Shown one piece after another: positions 1 to 10,196 of a stretch of DNA of 64,000 nucleotides. The DNA is taken from contig VICG01000010.1 in the NCBI GenBank assembly GCA_008692225.1, positions 1,922,001 through 1,986,000 on the forward strand. Direction: 5' to 3'. The notes under the pieces are model-generated. The model worked only from the letters and a program-made list of their open reading frames with translations, ran no database searches and had not been told where the DNA came from. The position numbers were made by a program, and so were the translations under genes. Within the stretch, counting starts at the first letter, position 1; each line of letters starts with the position of its first letter. The DNA comes from Monilinia fructicola (taxonomy: Eukaryota; Ascomycota; Leotiomycetes; Helotiales; Sclerotiniaceae).

Positions 1-885
1 CAACAGTGGCGACACCCACGCTCTTGCAAGCCTCTACCAAATCAGGTATCTCATCCGCACTCTTACTCGCAGCGCCCCATTTAATAGTACCCATCTCATC
101 CGTTGCCCAGCTTCCACCCACCACCCATCGATTCCCACTAGGATCAACTTCCCTCCCCCAAATTCCTTCTTGCTTCCCAAGTTTCTGCCGTGCGACTTCT
201 GTCCATGGATTTAGCAAGTGCCACGTCGTGCTTACTCCCAATCCCCAATTGGCATAGATTTCCCGATCTTCATCGACGACTACTTGAACCGACCATGCCC
301 TCCAACTTGCTGCACCCATCTATCGGTTGCTTCTTTAGAGTTATGGGATATGGCGATAAAATGTAGGTTTTGATGCTTATTAGCCAGGCGCCGGAGTTCG
401 ATAAAGCTTTTCTCAGCAACTGGATACGAAGTTAGCAGGTAGCCTTATCTAATCCTCTAGATTATGATCGACATAGAGCACGGGAAACTCGGCTCGAGGA
501 AAATTCCCAACACGAGTAAACACAACTTACAAGCACACCCACAACACCTCAAAAAGAGCAATACGCAGGCCTTCCCATCCCCCATTGGCAACATCAACCT
601 CACGGTACTCGGCGCCTTCGTCCCAACCACCGGCGCGGGCGCAACTTCCACGATCGCCGGCGGCGGATTTCCCCACGATTTCCAGCTTTTGGGAACATTG
701 ACTTCCGCGGTCATATTTGAAAATGTATCTGCCCACGTAGCCGGCGGCTCATTCAATTTACTCGAATTTGGGTTTATCGACTTTTGGTCGCCATTGTCGA
801 GGTTTGTGATTGAGAAGGTGGAGAGGGCATTTGATGGGAGACCTGCTTTTCGGAGGGCGAGCTTGGTGGTAAATTTACTAAACAT
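1..885 (-). CDS. Peroxiredoxin-like (AhpC/TSA-type) protein, 3' end off the window, one apparent frameshift
   Basis: The minus-strand model is exon 1 885-531, intron 530-420 (GTAAGT...CTAAC...CAG, 111 nt) and exon 2 from 419 to the left edge. The start ATG at 885-883 is the first Met after which the sequence resembles the family (MFSKFTTKLALRKAG). The splice joins GCA to FAEKSF, giving R-C-C-G-C-A-F-A-E-K, which corresponds to the R-H-C-G-C-P-F-A-E-K redox motif I recall for fungal thioredoxin-fold peroxiredoxin-like proteins; the usual His and Pro differ here. The distal exon reads IYANWGLGVSTTWHLLNPW, a typical C-terminal block. Between VQQVGG and VQVVVDEDREI the frame slips by one base at 298-300, where one more C on the plus strand would restore it. 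The likely role is thiol-dependent peroxide reduction in the cytosol or mitochondria. Family assignment is from recall; the frameshift is seen directly. Confidence 0.72.
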
Positions 886-1478
886 AATTGAGGTTCGTGA
901 TGATGATGATGATGATGTTGCTGCGGTTAGTATCGTATCGTAACGTGACAGGCAGCTCTGCTGCGATGGTATATAATCGATGGAAACTGCAATATGGAAA
1001 GAAGAATTTCGACAGCGTAAATGTGAGATGGACCACCTATACATACGAATGTAATCTTACACGCAACGCAACTAACTACAAACGAATCTAAACATTTCCT
1101 ACTCTCAAGCCAGCATGAAACCTCAAGCTGTCGCATGTTCGCTCAGACATTGGTCCGTTTGCCATAAAGATCACGTGAGTATTTAAAGTTCTCTTCCATT
1201 CATCTCGACTCACTTGACGTTCGTCCTAGATGTGAAACACAGGGTGATTGCGTTTTTCAAGTCTGGGATCTGTGCTTAAATATTTACAGATGTACTTGTG
1301 CTTGGCATATCATGAATCAAGCACTATCATCTCATATCTACGATTGCCGAAAGGCTGAATCTCATCTAGTTTCCTAGGGTATTTCGGATAGAAAATGAAT
1401 TTAAATTGTCTTACAAAAATAAAAATATGTACAGTTTCTCCACATCTACACATAGACCCCCAGGATTCCTGAGATCAT
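886..1478. other. Intergenic, promoter of the peroxiredoxin-like gene and terminator side of the GH18 gene
   Basis: No coding signal is visible. Both flanking genes are on the minus strand, so this stretch should contain the 5' leader of the peroxiredoxin-like gene and the 3' end region downstream of the chitinase-like gene starts at its left border. No distinctive repeats or RNA genes were seen. Confidence 0.4.
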
Positions 1479-2492
1479 TCAAAGAATATTCAGTGCTTCC
1501 CTCAAATCCGCCATCCACATGTATGGCTGAAACAATCCATCACTACTACCCGCATCGAAATACTCCCACCCATTTACACCCCCAAAATTTGGATACTTTT
1601 TTCTTAAAATGCTGATCGTATTCTTAAGCGTGCCAACTGGAACCCATCCACCAGCATCGTTTGTCGTAGCCGAAACCAGCATGACCACTCTCGAGGGATC
1701 CCATCCTGCACTGATAATAGCATCATAATCATGAGTGTTCCCTGCATATCCCCATCCATTTGTGAATTGAGCGTTATAGAATGATATCATAGGTGCGCCG
1801 GTATTTGGGTCTCGTGCTTGGGCATCAAGAGTTGAATAGGAGAAACCAGAAAGACTGCCACCGTTTGATAGAGCTGAGGCTACCGGGGCCATTGTAATCA
1901 CAAAATCAGGGCCCATGTCAGAGTAGAGCTGTTTGACAAAACGGAGAGCAACTGTGATGTCTACAAATTGCTCAATATCAATGTCTATACCATCAAGATT
2001 GTATTTCTTGATGAACTTATTGAGAAGTGGGTCGTAGTATTGATGAAACTTATGAAAGGTCAGCACTGGATTTAGAACAATGATCAAATCAATCACCTCA
2101 TTGTCATCACCACTTAAGTAGTTCCAAGTTCCCCAGGCAGCACCGCCCATCATGCACGATACTTTTATACCTGCTGCCTGGAGGGACTCTACCTGAGTCC
2201 ATAACTCATCGTACATTGGGGCATCAGGAGGGTCATCATTTAAGTGGATTAACCCTGGTGTGCCCATGACATGTAAGGCGGCGAGAATGACATGAGTTGC
2301 TTGAATATCTGTACCCGACAGAGGAAGGATAGATAGGTTCGTATCCTTATTGTATTCGTCATGGTAAGTTTGTACGTAAACGGCCAGGCGCGGAGTTGTG
2401 GCTACATCACGGGTAGAACTTTGAGCTGCCGGTAGTTCGATTGGAATCGCTTGAATTAGGGGTAAAAGGGAAAGAATATTGAGAAACTTCAT
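1479..2492 (-). CDS. Secreted GH18 chitinase-like glycosidase
   Basis: The protein belongs to glycoside hydrolase family 18, which hydrolyses beta-1,4 N-acetylglucosamine linkages (chitinases, endo-beta-N-acetylglucosaminidases). The Met at 2492 is followed by a signal peptide (residues 1-16, MKFLNILSLLPLIQA). The substrate-binding block SCMMGGAAWG lies at 112-121 and the catalytic D-x-x-D-x-D-x-E block at 167-174 (DGIDIDIE, catalytic Glu last). Further TIM-barrel strands follow (TMAPVA, ISFYNAQF). A 48-nt GT...CTGAC...AG segment at 2096-2049 is probably an intron: removing its 16 codons joins GDDNE to FHQYYDPLL, which matches the spacing of the family. It contains no stop and is in frame, so the gene reads open either way (337 aa unspliced, 321 aa spliced). 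No chitin-binding domain or GPI signal is visible. The gene could act in wall remodelling or exogenous chitin/glycan digestion. Confidence 0.88.
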   Translation of the reverse strand: MKFLNILSLLPLIQAIPIELPAAQSSTRDVATTPRLAVYVQTYHDEYNKDTNLSILPLSGTDIQATHVILAALHVMGTPGLIHLNDDPPDAPMYDELWTQVESLQAAGIKVSCMMGGAAWGTWNYLSGDDNEVIDLIIVLNPVLTFHKFHQYYDPLLNKFIKKYNLDGIDIDIEQFVDITVALRFVKQLYSDMGPDFVITMAPVASALSNGGSLSGFSYSTLDAQARDPNTGAPMISFYNAQFTNGWGYAGNTHDYDAIISAGWDPSRVVMLVSATTNDAGGWVPVGTLKNTISILRKKYPNFGGVNGWEYFDAGSSDGLFQPYMWMADLREALNIL

Positions 2493-3982
2493 CTTGAATG
2501 CCGGGCAATGTCACATCAAACCATACACTCGATGGGGGAAATCTTCAACCTTTAAGAATAACTTCATCTTTGCCAAGTGAAGCTTCATACAAACATGTTG
2601 GTATACCCACATTAGTAATGGGTAAGGCTCGTGAGTGATCCTTGTGATGAACAAGATCCATTGGTATATGTACTTCGCCGGCTCTATTATTTGATGAGCG
2701 CGTAGAAATTGCATCGAAAACCACCTTCACCAGAAACATGAAAGGCTAAATACAATAACCATCAACTGACTTCCAGAAGATAGTTCCTGTCGTCCAAATC
2801 GCACAAATGGAAGTTTCTATTAAGCCATGAGGATGATATCAGGTGCCATTGACTCTGCTCTTGGCCATCAATAGTTGCACCAATATCTGAATAGCAAAGT
2901 ATAGATGGTGATCAAAGCAAACAAATTAAACGGTATAATTGAAGAAGCCGAGTGGATTCCATAAGATGCGCCGAAACTAATGGGCATATGCAAGGTTATT
3001 ATTTCGGGGTCTGGGGCTCTATCAAGGCCAGCGCTTGCCGGATACCACACTGCCCCTCATTACTACTCGTAATTGGGACAGCAGAAAGACTTCGCGCTTG
3101 AGAGAAAGCCAGGGAAGCGCACAAACTAATCCCATGCTCCTGTCGCATGTTGAAAAATTACTCGATGGGAAAGATGAGTTTGATAAGGCTTTCCATTTCT
3201 GTACCGCCTGATATACACTTTGAGAAGCATGATCGCTTTTTCGGGATGTACTGGCATGGGAAACGCTTGGCTCCGAAATTTATGTATGCCTGTATCTCCT
3301 GTTACACGGAACTAAGGTTTAGATCCAGTCCAGTGACACAGTAGCGAGACAGTAGATACTGGTGGGATTGATGAGGTTGATATTCGACATTAAGCTGCCC
3401 GAATGACAATTGACAAAATAGTGCACCTTGAGCCTGTTATACACCAGATCATAGCTGCCAGGTCTTCTTTCCATTCTCCCAAGTTGCCCAGATATTATGA
3501 CCATTTGTGATTGCAATCTGTGAGAGAAGAGTATCTGATTGCCCAGCAAGCAGTGTAATAGCAGTGAAAGGTGCCAGCGCATTTCGTTATGTCACGCATG
3601 TAATGGCTACAGCGATTGATGACAACACAACAGAAGAGCTCCTCTCATTGTACAACTCTGTTGAGAACAAGTCAACGAACTTCAGTTTAACAATAAGCTA
3701 TTTGAACATGAGTCATTGTTCAAACAACTTGAGGCTATTTTGATGATGTGGTGATGGTTTAAAATGGTGAAGAGAAAGAAGGATAAGAGGGATAAGAAGA
3801 ATGATGTTTCCAATAAATCACCAAGCTTTCCCCACAACCAAGTATCGGTGGCATCGCAGCAGTCAACATCCACATTAGGACTTTTACATCGAAAAGTGTT
3901 TGACCCAACACGACCTCCCGTTCTTCCTCTTGGATTCTTTCCCTTTGAATATTTGCCCATAATCCTTCCGAAATTCCCCAAA
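2493..3982. other. Intergenic region without a supported gene
   Basis: Divergent promoter space between the GH18 gene (-) and the first Nudix gene (+). Only short unsupported open frames occur, on both strands, without family-like segments or paired splice sites. A short A/G-rich patch (about 3768-3800) lies ahead of the Nudix start. Confidence 0.4.
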
Positions 3983-4873
3983 ATGTCAATTGATAGTGCA
4001 AAAGTTTTAAAAACAGAGCCTTTGGTGCAGTAACCATATTGCCTAGATATATTTGGGATGTCTAGAAGCGTTTGATATACTGACTTCATAGCAGGACCCT
4101 TCGAAGGCAAAATGGACAAAACTCATCCTGTACGTTTTAAATATCTGTCCATTACACAAGCTGTCAGAACAATCGCAGCTGATACCGTTGCCAATCCCTC
4201 AGATCAACCTATCGCGATCCTCAAGGAAAAGTCCGTGATTGGGAACATGCGGAACGAGCAACTCGACCAAAGTCTTCTGATGTGGACGGTGTGGAGGCAT
4301 CGTTGCCATTATTAAGAAAAGAGACCGGTATGCAAAAATCTTGGAGGAACAGCTGGCTAGGGAATCAACATTAATATAATTGGAACTCAGGCCCGGAATT
4401 AGTATTGCAGAAACAATACAGACCGCCGCTGGATAAAGTAGTGATTGAAGTACCGGCTGGACTTGTCGATGAAGGAGAAACCGCGGAGGAAGCGGCAATC
4501 AGAGAATTAAAAGAAGAGACTGGTTATATCGGAGCTCTGAGCGAGAGTACACCCATTATGTTCAATGGTGCCTTCCTCCTCCTTTCTACTTACATAGAAC
4601 TTTATGCTGATGTCTTCCCCTCCAGATCCGGGATTCTGCAATACTAATTTAAAGATGGTTCACGTTGAAATCGATATGTCTAATCCTGCGAACCAAAAGC
4701 CAGTACCTGAACTCGAAGAAAACGAATTCATTGAAGTATTTACATTACCATTGAAAGAGCTTTGGGAGGCCTGTAAGGAGTGGGAGAAGGAAGGATATGC
4801 AGTAGATGCTAGAGTAGGAACACTAGCGGAGGGCATTGAACTTGCCAGGACGTGGAACTTATTCTTGAAATAA
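3983..4873 (+). CDS. Nudix hydrolase, ADP-ribose pyrophosphatase (Ysa1-like)
   Basis: Five exons: 3983-4024, 4092-4129, 4203-4327, 4391-4567 and 4626-4873. All junction phases agree and give about 209 aa. The start MSIDSAKVLKTEPL followed by KAKWTKL and STYRDPQGK matches the N-terminal layout of eukaryotic ADP-sugar pyrophosphatases. The Nudix box is perfect: G-LVDEG-E-TAEEAAI-R-E-L-K-E-E-T-G-Y, encoded about 4459-4527. The C-terminal block NEFIEVFTLPLKELW is also typical. Family members split ADP-ribose into AMP and ribose 5-phosphate, using Mg2+ held by the Nudix glutamates. One oddity: residues after DVDGV read EASLPLLRK, whereas the +1 frame of the same bases reads GGIVAIIKK, the conserved family segment. 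A missing G at 4293-4294 and an extra A at 4317-4320 would explain it. The 5' splice site of intron 1 (GTGCAG) is weak. Confidence 0.85.
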
Positions 4874-4998
4874 GCTAAGGATATGATGTTATGAAAGAGC
4901 GTTGAAAGTAATGGTAATAAAATATACGATGTATGTTAGAGTAGATGACTACATAGAAACGTAAACGCAATAGATTTTTGTGTCATGATACTCGAGAT

Positions 4999-5874
4999 TC
5001 ACAGTTTTCCTGTCCTTTTCAAACCATCATAGAGTGCCCAAGCTGTCAAAGCCTTACTGTCCCTCGCACCCTCCTTCCATAAATCCTCCAACTGGACTAG
5101 CTTTAGGGTAATCTTCTCACCGTCATCCCTCAAACCCGTAAGCTTGCCCGTAGTTTTTTTCAACTCCTCTCGCGAAATCTTCTTCTCATGCAAGAAAATC
5201 TGAACAAACTCATCACAACCACCCGCACTAGGAAACATTGCTCTTGGCAATATTTCTCCTTCTTTATTTGCCTCATCACCAATAGCCAACTCACTCAAAT
5301 TAGTCAATTCATCAGCCGGAATTATCCATCCCAGTTCTTCTTCGATTTCCTTTGCGGCTGCACCTTTAAATGTTCCATCATCGACCATACCGGCAGGTAA
5401 CTCAACAAATGCCAAACTCCCCGAAGCAGCTCGAGGCTGAACGGTCATTACTACCCATCTTTCCTCATCGGGTTGCTTCACATCTTCAGGTTGAACAATA
5501 ACCATCATTCCCACACTCGGGCCTCTAAGAAAGATATCCCCGGGTAGAGATTCGCCTGCTTCATTTGTGATTTTGCTGCTAATTTTGATAAAACCGATAC
5601 GTTTGCCCCACCGGTCGACTGCTTGGATTTTGATGGAGCGGAGATGGTAGGGATCGGAGTGAAAAGGGTGCTCTGAACTTGCTTGAAGAGCAAGGGAATT
5701 AGAAAGACGTTCATACCATGACTACGAGACGATAAGTTAGGTTGGTGAAGATAGCAGAGGGGGATAATGTCGAGAGGTTGATCATACTTTGAAAGCTGGA
5801 AATTTGAACAATTCATCATGCGTGATACCTTCACAGAGTGCAATATTTGCTGCACTGTTTTCGAAAGTAGACAT
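4999..5874 (-). CDS. Nudix hydrolase, ADP-sugar diphosphatase (NUDT14/AtNUDX14-like)
   Basis: Two exons, 5874-5788 and 5721-4999, separated by a 66-nt intron (GTATGA...CTAAC...TAG), give about 269 aa. The start MSTFENSAANIALCEGITHDELFKFPAF is the first in-frame Met, and the splice joins FPAFK to SWYERL. Conserved blocks are HPFHSDPYHLRSIKIQAVD, then GFIKISSKI, then the Nudix box variant ELPAGMVDDGTFKGAAAKEIEEELGW. That box has K-E-x-x-E-E (K for R) and one residue fewer before it, as I recall for the ADP-glucose/ADP-sugar diphosphatase branch. The metal-binding glutamates are present. It hydrolyses nucleoside-diphosphate sugars to sugar phosphate plus NMP. It lies tail-to-tail with the Ysa1-like Nudix gene, 125 bp apart, yet belongs to a different Nudix branch, so it is not a simple duplicate. 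Confidence 0.86.
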
Positions 5875-6941
5875 TTTCGCAGATTTCGTAGTATATTTTG
5901 GAAGAGGGGAGTTGTCCTGGTACCTGGGAAGCAGAGGAAGCCTTCTGAGAATGAGTGATGTAATGGGAAATTTATTTTTGGTGTATGGAGTACAACCTTT
6001 GTACTTTGCAAGTGCTGATGGTTTGGTTTTGAAGGCGATGAGGCCGAATCCTGCAGCCCCTACCTAACATAATGATTGATATGGAAGTGAATCAAATATT
6101 CCCAAGCAAGGAAGTAGAACTGATGTAATCGTATCGTAGCCTTGCAGCCTTGCAGCTTGGCTACTAGTTCTAGTAAAGCCACATTAGAGGAACTACCTAG
6201 GTACCTACCTCCAGGCTAGGTAGGTAACGTTGGTTTCAACCCATTCTAGGCTGTGGCTGTGGCTGTGGCTGTGACTGATATCTCTCAAATTCCGTTTCAA
6301 AGCTATCCATGTTTATTTCCCGTCATGAAATCTTATACCAGACCGGTTCTAAAATTTAAATCCTGCAATGAATATACTCAAGAAGCACCATCAAGCAGCA
6401 CCGTCAAGAAGCACTTGAAGTCCAACTAGGTGCTTCTATTAGGCTGGACTTATGAAGTAGTTCCCAAATCCAATCAACCAGGTTGTTAATTATAGTAGCC
6501 ACGCCTCCTTCAAACCTGCATCGATGTATGTATGTGGTCAAGTTCAACGAAGGGGGTGGAATTCACGCAAGTCATGCTATAGTTGGCGACTTGTTGGCCA
6601 AGTACAATAGGTCGCGCGGTTCAGCAAGCTTCTGACGAGTAGTTGCTTAGCATTTCAAGTGGCCATTTGTTAACCAATCGCCAAGCACTGAAACAAGAAG
6701 TTGTGCTATCGTTCAAGTTCTATGTATAACTTCAGGATTTGGATAATCCTTATGATCCAAGGCTGAAGCCCCCAACGAAACAACAGTTGCTGTTGCTGTA
6801 GCTTTCACTGTAGCTGGGCGTAGTTCACATGAAAGCGGCGCAAGCTCTTCTTGGTGCCATTAAAACACTGTCATCATTCCTTTCTTTCTCGAGATTTTTT
6901 TCATCTCTAAATTCATTTCGATAAAGGTTGTACATTTTACA
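5875..6941. other. Divergent intergenic region
   Basis: Promoter space between the second Nudix gene (-) and the pepsin-like gene (+). It holds a TACGGAGTA-like motif variant (about 5985), a CTAGGTAC/GTAGGTAG palindrome-rich patch (6196-6230), a short CTGTGG tandem (6250-6273) and a CAACAGTTGCTGTTGCTG patch near 6780. No gene is supported. Confidence 0.4.
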
Positions 6942-8604
6942 ATGGCAACTTCACTGTTCTCAAAGCTGGTGCTAGTGTCTTTAATATTAGCCTCTTCCTT
7001 CATCTCTCTTGCATCAGCTAGTTCTAATGCCATATCTCTCCAATGGTCAAACATAAGTTATGGCCCGGATGGTCCATGGCAAGCGGTTTCAATCGGTCTT
7101 GGTACCCCTACTCAAAAAATCGATCTTTTCCCCGGCGGATCATGGACCGCCAACATCCTAAGCACACTCGTCTGTCCTAATTCTGCGGGATGTGCATCCT
7201 CAAATACAAGTCTTTTCAACAGAACCGCTTCAAATTCGTATATCCAAATCAATGATACTGGTACCCTTGTCAATACTACATTTTCAGATCAAGCAGGTGC
7301 ATTACCTATCCTATCTGGGAATGCCCACATAGGACTTGATACCTTAACAATATCTACTGGAACTGATAGCGAATATATCAATAACTTTGAACTTCTCGTC
7401 ATTGACAATGCTGATCAAGTTCTCAGTAATGGAAAACAGTATAAACCTCAAGTTGGTACCCTTGCCCTAGGTGCTCCGGATTCAAATCAAACATTCTCCT
7501 CAAATCTTACAGGCCATTTTCTCTCCTCTGGCTTGTATTCCAAAGGCAAGATTCCATCAAATTCATTCGGGTTACATATTGGTTCCGCTTCAATGGGCAT
7601 TCCTGGAAGTTTGGTACTCGGAGGATATGATCAATCTCGAACTTTAACACCTATCACCATACAACAAAGCTCCAATGGTACATTCCCCATGTCACTGGTT
7701 GACATATCAATCGGCACTGTCGATGGATATTCCCCATTTAACACCAACGCTACGAGATCCGGACTTCTCTTCAACAACGCAAGCACCACTACTTCTAAAG
7801 GCTCCCTAGATGTCAAGATCGACCCTTCAGTCCCATATCTTTACCTGCCCTCATCCACGTGTGACATCATCGCCTCTTCTCTTCCCGTGATGTACGATGA
7901 TAATATAAATCTCTATCTCTGGGACACTGCCTCTCCACTCTATAAACCTATCATCTCGTCGCCCACCTACGTCGCATTTACTTTTTCCAATTTAGACCCA
8001 CTTAATCAGAATACCCAAATATCCATCAAAGTCCCGTTCTGCCTCCTCTCACTCTCACTAACATCTCCTCTTTCCAATACCTCCGACCCCGCTCCATATT
8101 TCCCCTGCCAACCTTCCTCTCTCCCATCTGGTTCCTGGACCCTCGGCCGCGCTTTTCTGCAGGCTGCATTTTTTAGGGACGATCTGGACTAATTCGTCAA
8201 ACACTACCGCTTCTTCCAATCCTCCATTCTTCCTCGCTCAAGCGCCTGGTCCTGATTTCTCTGATGAGAACATAATTAACTTATCGCCTGATTCAATCTC
8301 CCTCGATACCTCCACTACAAAATGGAAAGACACATGGTCTTCCCATTGGACACCCCTCGCCGATCCCATCTCTCTACCTTCATCGCCATCCTCTCCTTCC
8401 ACCACCCAACTTTCCCGTGCCAAAATAATAGGAATATCTATCGGCTGTGCTGCCTTCCTTATATTCCTCCTCACTGCATTCTTCTGGGTTTGCAAACGTA
8501 GAGCTAATGTAGCACTGGTGAAAAGAGAAGTAGAAAAAGAAGAAAAACCCGAGAAGGAAAGGCAGGTAATGGACTCGGGATGGATTAAATTGGAGGATGA
8601 TTAA
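6942..8604 (+). CDS. Pepsin-like (A1 fold) membrane protein lacking catalytic aspartates, one apparent frameshift
   Basis: ATG at 6942 starts a signal peptide (residues 1-26, ending SLASA). Pepsin-fold landmarks follow: IGLGTPTQKIDLFPGGSW (about 51-68) where active enzymes have DTGS, FGLHIGSASMGIPGSLVLGG, and VKIDPSVPYLYLPSS, the position of the second DTG/DSG. The first Asp is replaced by P-G-G, and the second site has D-P-S rather than DTG or DSG, so peptidase activity is unlikely. The block WTLGRAFLQAAF is followed by a stop caused by six T at 8169-8174. With five T the frame continues LGTIWTN...FFLAQAPGPDF, then a transmembrane helix (encoded about 8425-8500, IIGISIGCAAFLIFLL) and a charged cytosolic tail to TAA at 8602-8604, 553 aa in all. 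Many N-glycosylation sequons are present. It is probably a surface or secretory-pathway protein of unknown ligand. Confidence 0.8.
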
Positions 8605-10196
8605 TGATATCAGACGTTTGCAAGGGGTGATTGATAGTTAGAAAATCTAGTCTCAGCGAGTCATAGTCCAGACGTTTGTATTGGTAGTTTTGTCAGCAGT
8701 GTTTTCTTATGATGGACGAATGAAGGGTTATATTCCATAACATTGGAATTTCATGTAACCCAAAGCCTTTCATTTTTGGCCTAGCAGCCAACAACCCGAA
8801 CTTGGATATCTGCAGAAGTCATCTGATCAATGGTTAAAATATCAGGATGTTTCCTGTGGCAACTTAGTGGAGCAAATAGCAAAGTTGATCATACAATGGG
8901 AGTTTCAATCTTCGGATTCGTGCACTTGACTCAATGATCTTTTTTTGCTCCTTTTTATGGAAGGGGTGGTTTGGTGAACTTTGTGAACTTTTGCATGAAA
9001 AAGAACAAAAGTCGAATCAGTTTCCCATATACGCCTACTCGCTATCCCTGGTGGGTTTAGCCCTGAAGCCAAGGTATGAGTAGTCTAAGGTAGTGATTCA
9101 GATAAAATGCGTCAAAAAATTATTACTACACTACCTAGCGACGTTCTGATAGCTATCTGCACTTTATAACGCAGTGCCTAGCATCTTGTATCCTTCGACA
9201 TCCCCCTTCTCATTCCTCTCCCCATTCTTGAACCATGGGTTTCATTTACCGCATAGCTGTAATGATGTAGTATCAAATATTTAAGAAACGACAATAAACA
9301 GGCTCTCACTAGCAGAAAATTGAGTAAAAGGTTCTTTTACTGAAGTTGTTTTGCTTTTCTTTTTTTTGGAGACAAGTAGTTGCAGTGTATGTGCATGCAG
9401 TCCAACACATATCAATAATCAAGTTCGACTGGAAACTGTTCCACGATTAAAGTAAATGAAGACACTGCAATTACATTCTGTATCGTTGTCCAGGTGTGAC
9501 GTCGCCATGTTGACACTTTTTCCCCCAAGCACTCATCATGAAATTGATCATTGAGATTACTATTGACAGCTTTATGAGATAGAACACTTCAGTGCGATGA
9601 AACTTTGGCCATTCAAAACTCATGAAAAAAATATGGAAATTGGAAGTGAATATCGTATAATGTATAGTGCAATCATTCTTATTAGTGCTCTGCATGAAGA
9701 AGTTGACTGTTTTGGCGCACACCAACATTAAGGCTATATCACACTTCTTCAAAGCTTGAGGATAGATCTGGATTTCTAACAATCTTGAAAACTCAATTGG
9801 AATATTGCAAAGCTTCGTTGGGCATTCAAACCAGAGCCGTGGAGATCACTGGACTCCCAAATACAAGTTAGAAGTTTCGTAGTTTTGAATTCGCTAAGAT
9901 CATAAGGTTAACCTTACTAGGTAGGTAGGTTAGATACCTGATGTGATGACTAAGGCAATTTCAACGGTAAGGTTATCTGGTGCAGGCGCAGATTGAACTC
10001 CGTCTTGGAAGCTTCTCCATCAGCTTAACACAACTGAACATTCAGGTAGGAATATAATATAGATATTGGCAGGTAGGTATACTCTCTCTCTGTCTTCTCC
10101 TCATCTAAGCATCAATATCATTTACTTTGTATCTCAAATTTTCATACATTGATCAGCTCTCATCATTGCTTCCCGCGCTAGACATTCATTGCCAAC
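8605..10196. other. Intergenic region, 1.6 kb
   Basis: No supported gene. Moderately AT-rich, with GTAGGTAGG patches (9917-9930, 10070-10080) and a CTCTCTCTC tract (10082-10092) shortly before the next start, a common feature of fungal 5' leaders. Confidence 0.4.

Noticed and set aside
464..943. 159-codon plus-strand open frame over the peroxiredoxin-like exon
   Set aside because: Antisense shadow of exon 1 of the minus-strand gene, which has family motifs and splice sites.
3682..4119. 145-codon minus-strand open frame
   Set aside because: Overlaps exon 1 of the Nudix gene antisense; no domain-like sequence, low-complexity Phe/Leu and Asn/Ser ends.
4112..4315. Apparent Nudix start MDKTHP and an apparent N-terminal deletion
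   Set aside because: Introns at 4025-4091 and 4130-4202 join MSIDSAKVLKTEPL to KAKWTKL and STYRDPQGK in phase, so no deletion is needed.
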